Assembly (NCBI GenBank): GCA_934446565.1
Contig: CAKSEO010000053.1
Span: forward strand, 1 to 16,404
DNA length: 16,404 nucleotides
Direction: 5' to 3'
DNA from: an uncultured Oscillospiraceae bacterium
GTDB taxonomy: Bacteria; Bacillota; Clostridia; Oscillospirales; Ruminococcaceae
In this document: positions 1 to 5,813 of the stretch, one piece after another
How the letters are laid out: each line of letters begins with the position of its first letter
Numbering within the stretch: position 1 is the stretch's first letter
Notes under the pieces: generated by a model
Database searches by the model: none
The model's input: the letters and a program-made list of their open reading frames with translations, nothing else
What the model was told of the DNA's origin: nothing
Made by a program: the position numbers and the translations under genes

Positions 1-17
1 TTTTATCACCCTTTTTT

Positions 18-26
18 ATTATACCA
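18..26 (-). promoter_or_regulatory. Possible extended -10 promoter reading leftward
   Basis: On the minus strand the sequence reads TGG-TATAAT (hexamer at 18-23, TG at 25-26), followed by an A/G-rich stretch running off the window edge. There is no convincing -35 box, because the expected place falls in the terminator T-tract. It may drive a leftward gene outside the window. Confidence 0.25.
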
Positions 27-35
27 TATTTACGT

Positions 36-65
36 AAAAAAGCCCAGCTTTCGCTGGACTTTTTC
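36..65 (-). terminator. Rho-independent terminator of the leftward glycosidase gene
   Basis: The 8-bp arms are 41-48 and 53-60. Read on the minus strand the loop is GAAA, the single imperfect pair becomes a G-U wobble, and the hairpin is followed by six Ts. The A-tract on the other side lets it work in both directions. It lies about 60 bp beyond the stop codon of the glycosidase gene. Confidence 0.75.
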
Positions 66-74
66 GACAAGCTG

Positions 75-104
75 AGCAGGGACGGAAACGTCCCTGCTTA
101 TTTT
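75..104 (+). terminator. Second hairpin, GAAA loop, followed by a T-rich run
   Basis: A perfect 10-bp stem (75-84 with 89-98) closes a GAAA tetraloop and is followed by TATTTT on the plus strand. It looks like the plus-strand partner of the terminator just to its left and could stop transcription entering from a convergent gene outside the window. On the minus strand it has no T-tract. Confidence 0.5.
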
Positions 105-120
105 GCCGAAAACTTTCAGA

Positions 121-1566
121 TCAGCCCTCGATGATGGGAGCGAATCTGATACGGATGTTAGGCAGCTTGGTGATGGTGGTGTAGTAGTTGGTCTGCCAGT
201 CAGCGCCCTGGGAGGGATCGTTCTCTCCGGTCGCGGGAGGTGCGAATATCTTGAGGGTCAGGTCAGCCGCGCCGTCAAGGGGCTTTTCAAAGAATGCGGG
301 CATGAAGTCGATGGTCTTAGCCTCGGGGCTCTTGTAGAACCACTTGCCGTTTATCTCCATCATGAGGTTCAGCGGCTCGTCAAAGGTTGCCTCGCAGAAT
401 ACCGGGCTCTTATCGAAGTGCAGCGGGATAGCGATACCCGTAGCGTCTTCGCTGCCGCCCCAACGGAGGGTAACGGGGAACTGCTGCTCCTCGCCCTGCT
501 TCATTGCGGGGTAGAAGTAGTCGTCGTGGATTATCTTCTTGTAGGTCTGGAGCGCGGGCTGCTCGATTCCGACGTTCTTGTTGTTCGGGTCCTCTATCTC
601 AAGTCCGAGTCTGCCCCTGTCGCGGAACTGATAGAATGTGAATCCGCTGAACCAGCCCTGTTCCGTGTCGTTCTTGAGCATGTCGCAAAATTCCTTTATC
701 ATAGCAGCCTGGTCGTAGGGACCGGTAACGTCGCCGTCGGCGTTGAATTCGCTCATTACCATAGGCTTCTGAACGCCGCCGCAGAGTTCCTTATAGCGCT
801 TCTGGGAGAGTTTGGTGAGGTTGTAGGTGTCGGAAACCTTGCTTCTGCTGAAGCTTGTGCCGCCGACATCTGCAACGTCGTAGGGCCAGCCCCAGTGGAG
901 GCTCATGTACTTGTCAACGGACCAGATGTCGGTAGCGCGTACTGCGTCTGCGAACTCCTTCTCCATCTCTATCTCGCCGCCCTTTTCGGGGTGCTCAACG
1001 CCGCCGATGCAGAGGATAGTGGAAACGTTCGGAGCTTCCTTTTTGATGATGTTGTGGAAGCGAACGTAGAAATCAGCGATCTGTTGGTAGGTAGCGCGCT
1101 TTGTGAAGCTGAACCAGTTTCCGGTAGCTTCGTGGTTGATGCGAAGCTGCATTCTGCCGTAGGTGCGCAGCTCCTGCGCTATCTTGATAAGGTAGTCGTC
1201 GGTGAGGTTGGGGTCTACGGTCATGGTGAGGATAACGTCCTGACCGTGACGGCGCACGTCCTTCATGCAGGTGAAAGGCTCGCCGTCGGTGGTGCCGCCG
1301 ATTCCGCCCTTGTAGGTGAAGTAGTCATCGTATGGGTAATCCCACTGGAAGCTGACTTCCTGGTCTGCGAATGCGTCGCGTGCGCGTGCCGGCCAGGTCT
1401 TGTCCAGCGGGTAGTAGCAGTACATCAGGCTTATTGCGCGGTGGGGTCTGCCCATCTTGTGGAGTATGTAGTCCTGGTCTACGTACTCGCCGCGCTCGCT
1501 GCCGTCGCCGAGGTCAACGGCGCACTTTGCCGCGCCCATTTCGATTGAATAGATTTTCTGTTCCAT
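121..1566 (-). CDS. Clan GH-A glycoside hydrolase, GH26-like, cytoplasmic
   Basis: This 481-residue protein has the look of a clan GH-A (beta/alpha)8 glycosidase. RINHEATGNWF at 142-152 gives a likely acid/base Glu146 at the end of strand 4, and MVMSEFNADG at 269-278 gives a likely nucleophile Glu273. The 127-residue spacing and the Arg-x-x-His-Glu context recall GH26, which is mostly mannanases. About 130 residues after the barrel (from 350) look like a beta-sandwich extension. There is no signal peptide, lipobox or membrane segment, so it should act in the cytosol on imported oligosaccharides. The start is supported by GAAAGGA ten bases upstream. The gene is monocistronic, with its own promoter, a cre site and a terminator. 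The substrate cannot be read from sequence; the exact GH family is uncertain, clan GH-A much less so. Confidence 0.7.
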   Translation of the reverse strand: MEQKIYSIEMGAAKCAVDLGDGSERGEYVDQDYILHKMGRPHRAISLMYCYYPLDKTWPARARDAFADQEVSFQWDYPYDDYFTYKGGIGGTTDGEPFTCMKDVRRHGQDVILTMTVDPNLTDDYLIKIAQELRTYGRMQLRINHEATGNWFSFTKRATYQQIADFYVRFHNIIKKEAPNVSTILCIGGVEHPEKGGEIEMEKEFADAVRATDIWSVDKYMSLHWGWPYDVADVGGTSFSRSKVSDTYNLTKLSQKRYKELCGGVQKPMVMSEFNADGDVTGPYDQAAMIKEFCDMLKNDTEQGWFSGFTFYQFRDRGRLGLEIEDPNNKNVGIEQPALQTYKKIIHDDYFYPAMKQGEEQQFPVTLRWGGSEDATGIAIPLHFDKSPVFCEATFDEPLNLMMEINGKWFYKSPEAKTIDFMPAFFEKPLDGAADLTLKIFAPPATGENDPSQGADWQTNYYTTITKLPNIRIRFAPIIEG

Positions 1567-1639
1567 TGGTCGTGATTCCTTTCGGTTTATTGCTTTGTCG
1601 TTGATACTTTAAGCAGGATTATTCCTGTGTCTGTATGAT

Positions 1640-1668
1640 ATTATAGCATAACTTGTAAACGTTTTCAA
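1640..1668 (-). promoter_or_regulatory. SigA promoter of the GH26-like gene
   Basis: On the minus strand TTGAAA (1663-1668), a 17-base spacer and TATAAT (1640-1645), with TGC just before the -10 (an extended -10). The predicted start lies near 1632, leaving an untranslated leader of about 65 bases. Confidence 0.85.
1654..1667 (-). promoter_or_regulatory. CcpA-type cre operator
   Basis: The minus-strand sequence TGAAAACGTTTACA agrees at every position with the Gram-positive cre consensus TGWAANCGNTNWCA. It overlaps the -35 box and the spacer, so a bound CcpA (or another LacI-family regulator) would block polymerase. The site is seen directly; the regulator is inferred. Confidence 0.7.
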
Positions 1669-1941
1669 GGGGTTGTGCAGATTTTTTTCTTATATTATTT
1701 ACACAAATTATTGCAATTTTTCGGAAAGTTGTATTCCTACATTTCATGCTGGACTTATTGATTTGCTTTGAATGTTCCAAATCGGGAATATCACATTCCA
1801 GAAACAGAAAGAAACACCGCGCAATGCTGGGAACATCTGCATAATGGTATAACATTAAGCTAACCAAAATCATCCCTGTACCGGAAACTGGTATTATCAA
1901 ATCGTAGCATTCTGATACTGGAACTATGTTCAGCGCAGTAG
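1669..1941. other. AT-rich intergenic stretch without a gene
   Basis: This lies between the divergent promoters of the GH26-like gene and the ECF S component. It holds only weak inverted repeats, such as GAATGT/ACATTC around 1769-1798 and ACCGG-AAA-CTGGT around 1880-1892. No ribosome site fits the 93-codon minus-strand frame crossing it, so I see no gene here. Confidence 0.5.
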
Positions 1942-1947
1942 TATAAT
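1942..1947 (+). promoter_or_regulatory. Likely -10 box for the ECF S-component gene
   Basis: TATAAT stands 46 bases before the start codon. The -35 at 17-bp spacing is TGGAAC, a poor match. A small CGGC-ATAA-GCCG hairpin (1966-1977) follows, just before the AAGGAG ribosome site at 1981-1986. Confidence 0.45.
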
Positions 1948-1993
1948 ATAATGAAATAAATAGAACGGCATAAGCCGCAAAAGGAGAACAACT

Positions 1994-2554
1994 ATGGCTA
2001 ATCTGGAAAAGACATCATCAAAGGACAAACTGCTCAAAATATGCGTTACGGCGATGTTTGCGGCGCTCATCTGCGTTGCGACGATGCTGATACAGATTCC
2101 CTCGCCGCTGAACGGCTACGTTAACTTCGGCGACTGCTTCATACTCATCGCCGCATGGGTGCTCGGACCGGTATACGGTTTCGCAGCAGGCGGAATCGGC
2201 TCTGCGCTTGCGGACCTGTTCACCGGATACGTCCACTACGTTCCTGGCACGTTCGTTATCAAGGGGCTCATCGCTGTCGCTGCGGCGCTCATTTGCCGCG
2301 CGATGTTGAAAAAGCTGACTAAGTTCAACGTTTCTGCTTACGTTGTAAGCGCGCTCGCCGGCGAGATCATAATGGTCGGCGGTTACTACCTGTACGCTGC
2401 GCTGCTCCTCGGAAAGAGCTTTGCAGGCGCTGCGGCTAGCGTTCCCGGCAACCTCGTTCAGGGCGCGTTCGGACTTGTGTGCGGCGTTGTTATCATCAAG
2501 ATTATCGCAAAGACCAAGGTGCTGAGCAAGTTCTCAACATATGCGGTACAGTAA
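1994..2554 (+). CDS. ECF transporter S component (vitamin uptake)
   Basis: A 186-residue, very hydrophobic protein with about six membrane segments, typical of ECF S components (PF07155/COG4720-like). Such proteins bind a vitamin or precursor at high affinity and deliver it to a shared energising module (EcfA, EcfA', EcfT). Family marks are the charged N-terminus running straight into helix 1 with small-residue spacing (Ala20-x3-Ala24), the GYVNFGD stretch (41-47) before helix 2, GPVYGFAAGGIGSALADL (58-75), and GTFVIKGL (85-92). The ATPase and EcfT genes are not nearby, as expected for group II systems. AAGGAG lies seven bases before ATG. I saw no known riboswitch in the short leader. The substrate (riboflavin, a thiamine precursor, pyridoxine or other) cannot be assigned. 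Confidence 0.85.
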   Translation: MANLEKTSSKDKLLKICVTAMFAALICVATMLIQIPSPLNGYVNFGDCFILIAAWVLGPVYGFAAGGIGSALADLFTGYVHYVPGTFVIKGLIAVAAALICRAMLKKLTKFNVSAYVVSALAGEIIMVGGYYLYAALLLGKSFAGAAASVPGNLVQGAFGLVCGVVIIKIIAKTKVLSKFSTYAVQ

Positions 2555-2568
2555 AAGTTGAATAATAT

Positions 2569-2608
2569 AATGCGGCGTATTTTCTCCGGAAGATACGCCG
2601 CATTTTCT
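2569..2608 (+). terminator. Rho-independent terminator after the ECF S component
   Basis: A perfect 12-bp stem (2569-2580 with 2593-2604), a 12-base loop, and a T-rich end (TTTTCT overlapping the closing pairs). The promoter of the next gene starts directly after it. Confidence 0.9.
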
Positions 2609-2609
2609 A

Positions 2610-2638
2610 TTGACAAAACCGCCGAAAATGGATACAAT
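2610..2638 (+). promoter_or_regulatory. Near-consensus SigA promoter of the GH5-like gene
   Basis: TTGACA (2610-2615), a 17-base spacer and TACAAT (2633-2638) lie 30 bases before the ATG. GGGAGG at 2657-2662 is the ribosome site. Confidence 0.9.
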
Positions 2639-2667
2639 TAAAGAAAACTAATTTCAGGGAGGAACAC

Positions 2668-3846
2668 ATGAAGAAACTACTTGCAATAATATTGAGCGCG
2701 GCATGCTTGCTGACAGGCTGCGCGGCGAAGCAGGAAGCGGTAAGCGGCTCCGAGCCGCAGCAGACTGCGGAAGCTCCCGCTCCTGAGGTAAAGAAAAACG
2801 CCCGCGTAACTATCGACGGAACAAAATTCATGGTAGACGGCAAGGAACTGTGGATAAACGGCGTAAACACCCCATGGCAGAGTTGGAACGACTTCTGCGG
2901 GAACATGGACGAAGCCGCATGGGAATCCACATTCGCACTGCTCAAGCAGGATAACATCAACTGCACCAGAATATGGATAAACTGCAACGGCACCGGAGTA
3001 GTCCGCGTGGACGAAAAGGGCGGCGTGTACAACATCAACGAGGAGCACTGGAACGACCTGGACAAGCTGTTCGCGCTCGCCGAGAAGTACGGGATATACG
3101 TAATGCCCACGCTGATGTCATTCGACCACTTCAAGGACGGCAACACCGGAGCGAAGAACTTCCGCACGATGATAACCTCCCGGACAGGCAGCGACGAATT
3201 CGCGGAGCAGTACTGCGCGGAATTCGCGCGGCGCTACGCTGACTGCGAGTGGATATTCGGCGTAGATATTATGAACGAGCCGGACTGGGTGTACGAAAAC
3301 GACGAGTGCGGTAAGCTCTCCTGGGATGACCTGACATATTTCTTCGCGAAGTGCACTCAGGCGATACACGAGAACAGCGACATGCTGGTGACTGTCGGGC
3401 TCGGTATCGTGAAGTACAACTCTGATAAGTACAACGGCAATATGATATCCGACCAGCGCATGACAGAGGCTGCTGGCAGCGACAAGGCGTGCGTGGATTT
3501 CTACAGCACGCATTACTACATGTGGGAGAAGCCGTGGTTCGGGTTCCCGTTCAACGTGACCCCGGAGGAGTTCGGGCTGGACGGCACGAAGCCGTCTCTG
3601 GTCGGCGAGACCTCTAACGATGACGACGCGGAAAGCGGCATGAGTTGCGCCGAAAAGTACCAGTCGGCGTACGAAAAGGGCTGGAACGGCGTGATGGTCT
3701 GGATGGAATACCGCACCGATGGAAGCAGCGGCTGCGACGAGCTGTGGTACAGATACGACCTCACCAGTGAAGCCACCAACAAGATGGCGGAGCCTATCCC
3801 GGAAAAGATACACCCGCTGGATGGCGCGGTTCCTGAAGCAGCATAA
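2668..3846 (+). CDS. GH5-like glycoside hydrolase lipoprotein
   Basis: 392 residues. A type II signal peptide with lipobox LTGC (Cys18) predicts a lipid anchor outside the membrane, followed by a Glu/Ala/Pro linker (about 19-44). The catalytic (beta/alpha)8 domain begins near 46 with VDGKELWINGVN (56-67). TRIWINCNG (100-108) fits strand 3, and DIMNEPDW (200-207) holds the acid/base Glu204 in the Asn-Glu-Pro motif. STHYY (280-284) fits a strand-6/7 site, LVGETS (311-316) holds the nucleophile Glu314, and VMVWMEY (342-348) gives the aromatic platform. This is the pattern of the GH5/cellulase superfamily (PF00150), which cleaves beta-mannans, glucans or related chains; the specificity is unknown. 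No carbohydrate-binding domain or dockerin is present. The gene is monocistronic with its own promoter and terminator. Confidence 0.82.
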   Translation: MKKLLAIILSAACLLTGCAAKQEAVSGSEPQQTAEAPAPEVKKNARVTIDGTKFMVDGKELWINGVNTPWQSWNDFCGNMDEAAWESTFALLKQDNINCTRIWINCNGTGVVRVDEKGGVYNINEEHWNDLDKLFALAEKYGIYVMPTLMSFDHFKDGNTGAKNFRTMITSRTGSDEFAEQYCAEFARRYADCEWIFGVDIMNEPDWVYENDECGKLSWDDLTYFFAKCTQAIHENSDMLVTVGLGIVKYNSDKYNGNMISDQRMTEAAGSDKACVDFYSTHYYMWEKPWFGFPFNVTPEEFGLDGTKPSLVGETSNDDDAESGMSCAEKYQSAYEKGWNGVMVWMEYRTDGSSGCDELWYRYDLTSEATNKMAEPIPEKIHPLDGAVPEAA

Positions 3847-3850
3847 GATC

Positions 3851-3882
3851 AGCACCGGCATGGTTTCATGCCGGTGCTTTTG
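3851..3882 (+). terminator. Rho-independent terminator after the GH5-like gene
   Basis: A perfect 12-bp stem (3851-3862 with 3867-3878), a GTTT loop, then TTTTGT (the first T closes the stem). Rubrerythrin's stop codon lies directly beyond, so the genes are convergent. The minus-strand side lacks a clear T-tract, so it mainly serves the plus strand. Confidence 0.88.
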
Positions 3883-4416
3883 TCAGTAGTTCTCGGGCTT
3901 CTGCTGGAAATAGGATTTCGGGTAGCCGCAGACAGGGCAGTGCTCCGGGGCTTTTTTCCCGAACTCAATGTGACCGCAGTTGCGGCACTGCCACATTATC
4001 TCATCCGTCTTTTCGAAGACTTTCTGCATTTCCACGGTGTTCAGCAGCCGCAGGAAGCGTTCCTCGTGTGCCTTTTCGACCGCGCCTACCTGTCGGAATT
4101 TTTTTGCGATGTCGGTGAAGCCTTCTTCCTCGGCAACCCTGGCAAAGTCCTCGTACATTTCCGCCCACTCGAAATGCTCGCCGGATTTCGCGCTTATAAG
4201 GTTCTGCGCGGTGTTCGAAAGCGCTCCGAGCTGGCTGAACCAGAGGAACGCGTGAGCCTCCTCGTTGGCGGCGGTTTCCCGGAATATCGCGGCTATCTGC
4301 TGGAATCCCTCTTTCTCGGCGGCTTTCGCAAAGTAGTCGTATTTGCTGCGCGCCTGGGTCTCTCCGGCGAACGCCGAGCGGAGGTTAGCTTCAGTGCGGG
4401 TACCTTTTAGTTCCAT
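3883..4416 (-). CDS. rbr: Rubrerythrin
   Basis: A 177-residue two-domain non-haem iron protein that reduces hydrogen peroxide in anaerobes. The N-terminal ferritin-like four-helix domain shows the diiron ligands: Glu19 in FAGETQA, Glu52/Glu53 with His55 in NEEAH, Glu residues in FEWAEMYEDFA (82-92), and Glu114/His117 in VEKAHEERF. The C-terminal rubredoxin-like knuckle has WQCRNCG (Cys144, Cys147) and CPVCG (Cys160, Cys163) for one iron. Length and order are those of classical rubrerythrin. The frame is open for 39 codons upstream, but AAAGGAG lies eight bases before this ATG and the extension has no conserved character. In Clostridia these genes are usually under PerR; I could not see a convincing PerR box. 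Confidence 0.95.
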   Translation of the reverse strand: MELKGTRTEANLRSAFAGETQARSKYDYFAKAAEKEGFQQIAAIFRETAANEEAHAFLWFSQLGALSNTAQNLISAKSGEHFEWAEMYEDFARVAEEEGFTDIAKKFRQVGAVEKAHEERFLRLLNTVEMQKVFEKTDEIMWQCRNCGHIEFGKKAPEHCPVCGYPKSYFQQKPENY

Positions 4417-4464
4417 GATCATCTCTCCTTTGCTTTTGGATATATTATTGCAGTTTTCTGGAGG

Positions 4465-4496
4465 ATTATACGCTGACTGTAAAAAAATGCTGTCAA
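4465..4496 (-). promoter_or_regulatory. Possible rubrerythrin promoter with long spacer
   Basis: On the minus strand TATAAT (4465-4470) lies upstream of the ATG, with a perfect TTGACA (4491-4496) but 20 bases between them. That is well beyond the usual 16-18, so help from an activator, or a different -35, is likely. Confidence 0.35.
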
Positions 4497-4559
4497 ATTT
4501 ATCCGGCTTGTGTTTGTTAGATTTGTACAACATTCACAATATTTTTTTAGGCAAATCGC

Positions 4560-4588
4560 TTGACAATTTCCGGGAAAAGTGCTAAAAT
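4560..4588 (+). promoter_or_regulatory. Strong SigA promoter of the first SPDTG gene
   Basis: TTGACA (4560-4565), a 17-base spacer and TAAAAT (4583-4588), preceded by an A/T-rich run with a T-tract around 4538-4548 that resembles an UP element. High expression is likely. Confidence 0.9.
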
Positions 4589-4606
4589 ACAAATCGTAAA
4601 AAGAAA

Positions 4607-4629
4607 TGCCGGATATCAAAAAGCCGGCA
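4607..4629 (+). other. Leader hairpin before the first SPDTG gene
   Basis: TGCCGG (4607-4612) pairs with CCGGCA (4624-4629) around an 11-base loop. It lies in the untranslated leader, 14 bases before AGAGG (4643-4647). No T-tract follows, so it is more likely a message-stabilising stem than a terminator. Confidence 0.4.
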
Positions 4630-4655
4630 AATATCGAACAAAAGAGGTACTTATC

Positions 4656-5009
4656 ATGAAGATTTCTAAGTTTGTCGTTACCGCTGCTGTCGTAGCTGCA
4701 ATGGCTGCTACCACCGTAGCTGCATCTGCTGAAACCGCTGAGGTTACTAACGAGGTAGTTGCAATTTCTACTGATTCCACCGCAGAGGCTGTTGCAACTG
4801 TTGAGGCTGAAACCACTGCAGAGGCTGAAACAGCTGAAACAACCGTTGAGGACGCTACAACTGCTGAGGCTGCTACTGCTGAGGCTGCTGCTCCCGCAGA
4901 GGACGGCAAGGGTTCTCCTGATACTGGCGTAGCTGGCGTTGCAGGTGTTGCAGGCGTTGCTGCTGTTGCAGGCGCTGTAATGGTTGCTACCAAGAAGTCC
5001 AGAAAGTAA
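4656..5009 (+). CDS. Ala/Glu/Thr-rich surface protein with SPDTG sorting signal
   Basis: 117 residues. A signal peptide (1-26, likely cut after ASA at 23-25) is followed by about 55 residues of low-complexity acidic sequence made almost wholly of Ala, Glu, Thr and Val in short TAEA-type repeats. The end is a cell-wall sorting signal: SPDTG at 87-91, a small-residue membrane stretch with VAG repeats (92-112) and the basic tail KKSRK. The (S/N)PxTG pattern is the one known for Clostridioides difficile sortase B; LPxTG is the commoner form. After sorting only a short, unstructured stalk would remain on the wall. The open frame starts earlier, at 4560, but this ATG has AGAGG eight bases upstream and a proper signal peptide. 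It shares only its C-terminus with the protein at 5814-6545. Function unknown. Confidence 0.8.
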   Translation: MKISKFVVTAAVVAAMAATTVAASAETAEVTNEVVAISTDSTAEAVATVEAETTAEAETAETTVEDATTAEAATAEAAAPAEDGKGSPDTGVAGVAGVAGVAAVAGAVMVATKKSRK

Positions 5010-5030
5010 TCCATAATAAATTAAAGATGA

Positions 5031-5061
5031 AGCTCGCCGCGATAGTGGCGGGCTTTTTCTT
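5031..5061 (+). terminator. Rho-independent terminator after the first SPDTG gene
   Basis: A 10-bp stem (5031-5040 with 5045-5054) with two G-U pairs and a GATA loop, then TTTTTCTTTT. The ribosome site of the next gene starts four bases after this T-tract. Confidence 0.85.
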
Positions 5062-5075
5062 TTCGGAGGTATATT

Positions 5076-5339
5076 ATGTGCCAAAGCTGTGGACAGCTTC
5101 ATTTTTACGATAGGTTCAGGTCAACGCTGCAATACGCGCATGAGATAAGCAAGATACGGGGTCTGGTGAGTTGCGGCGACATGACTGTCGAAAGCGCGAC
5201 CGTTCCCCTGGAGGAAATGCGCGGGGAGCCCAACGGATACTACCGCCATGAGGTCAGGTGTACCCTCTGCGGGCAGCGTTTCGCGGTTTGGCTGGATACC
5301 CGGGACGGCTCCGGAGGGCTCTGCGCGCTGAACGATTGA
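5076..5339 (+). CDS. Small four-cysteine protein of unknown function
   Basis: 87 residues, not recognised. It opens with MCQSCG (Cys2, Cys5) and has a second knuckle CTLCGQRF (Cys62-Cys65), which could together bind one zinc; Cys33 and Cys83 are extra. The body is mixed charged and has no signal or membrane segment, so it is probably cytosolic. The evidence that it is real is GGAGG six bases before ATG and the paired CxxC motifs. It has no visible promoter of its own and lies directly behind a terminator, so it would depend on read-through from the strongly expressed surface-protein gene. Confidence 0.6.
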   Translation: MCQSCGQLHFYDRFRSTLQYAHEISKIRGLVSCGDMTVESATVPLEEMRGEPNGYYRHEVRCTLCGQRFAVWLDTRDGSGGLCALND

Positions 5340-5361
5340 GCACATTCCCAGCATAACATAC

Positions 5362-5388
5362 ATAAAAACAGACTTTTCCTCATAAACT
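5362..5388 (+). promoter_or_regulatory. Candidate SigE promoter and SpoIIID site upstream of spoIIID
   Basis: ATA (5362-5364), 16 bases, then CATAAACT (5381-5388) fits the Bacillus SigE pattern ATA-N16-18-CATANANT. Between them AAAAACAGAC (5364-5373) fits the SpoIIID site consensus WWRRACARNY. In Bacillus subtilis spoIIID is read by SigE and boosted by SpoIIID itself. The match is seen; the function is inferred. Confidence 0.5.
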
Positions 5389-5451
5389 GTGAAAAAGGAA
5401 ACGCCCGCGGACTCCCTGCGGGCAGGGGAGAGTGAAAAGGTATGTTATGCA

Positions 5452-5763
5452 ATGGGGGTGCTATATACATTGAAGAAAGCTGCGACAGGGGAAACAGACC
5501 AGGAAAGATGCGTCATACTCGGGCATTACATAGTTGAAAACAACGCGACAGTGCGTGCGGCGGCAAAGAAATTCGGCGTAAGTAAGAGCACAGTTCATCA
5601 GGATATCACTACAAAGCTTGCTCAGGTGAACCGTCAGCTGCACGACGAGGTGAAGGCGGTCCTAGAGAAAAACAAGCAGGAGCGCCACCTCCGGGGAGGT
5701 CAGGCAACGCGCAGGAAGTACGCGGAGCTTTCTCGCCGTAAAATGAAGCAGAAAACAAAATGA
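5452..5763 (+). CDS. spoIIID: Sporulation transcription factor SpoIIID
   Basis: 103 residues from this start. SpoIIID is the DNA-binding regulator that turns mother-cell genes on or off after engulfment begins. The diagnostic core is present: ERCVILGHYIVENNATVR (18-35), then the helix-turn-helix AAKKFGVSKSTVHQDI (37-52), the acidic helix with NRQLHDEVKAVL (60-71) and the signature RHLRGGQATRRKY (78-90), followed by a basic tail. The open frame reaches a GTG at 5389, but that lies on the -10 of the candidate SigE promoter and would add 21 unlike residues. This ATG has AAAAGG about 11 bases upstream, a loose fit, and a TTG at 5470 is another option. A G/C-rich hairpin (5403-5423) sits in the leader. 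Confidence 0.93.
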   Translation: MGVLYTLKKAATGETDQERCVILGHYIVENNATVRAAAKKFGVSKSTVHQDITTKLAQVNRQLHDEVKAVLEKNKQERHLRGGQATRRKYAELSRRKMKQKTK

Positions 5764-5765
5764 AA

Positions 5766-5794
5766 AAAGCCCTCCCGAAAAAGGAGGGCTTTAT
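5766..5794. terminator. Bidirectional terminator between spoIIID and the second SPDTG gene
   Basis: A perfect 10-bp stem (5766-5775 with 5783-5792) around a seven-base A-rich loop. There is an A-tract on the left and TTTAT on the right. On the minus strand it ends in six Ts, so it best stops the leftward SPDTG gene. Confidence 0.85.
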
Positions 5795-5813
5795 AAATGC
5801 TTATTAAGAGGAA

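Noticed and set aside
103..1548. 481-codon plus-strand open frame antisense to the GH26-like gene
   Set aside because: It mirrors the glycosidase gene in codon-biased DNA; the product is Val/Ala/Leu-rich with no motif, and no ribosome site precedes it.
1619..1900. 93-codon minus-strand frame upstream of the GH26-like gene
   Set aside because: It covers the promoter and cre site, has no ribosome site, and its composition is that of intergenic DNA.
1960..1990. Possible riboswitch before the ECF S component
   Set aside because: Only a four-pair hairpin fits in the short leader; it lacks the conserved core of the vitamin riboswitches I know.
4419..5102. 227-codon Ser/Cys/Asn-rich minus-strand frame
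   Set aside because: It lies antisense to the low-complexity surface-protein gene, and its repetitive composition comes from that gene's GCT/GAG repeats.
5389..5451. GTG start extending SpoIIID by 21 residues
   Set aside because: It sits directly on the candidate SigE -10 box, has no ribosome site, and adds residues unlike the family.
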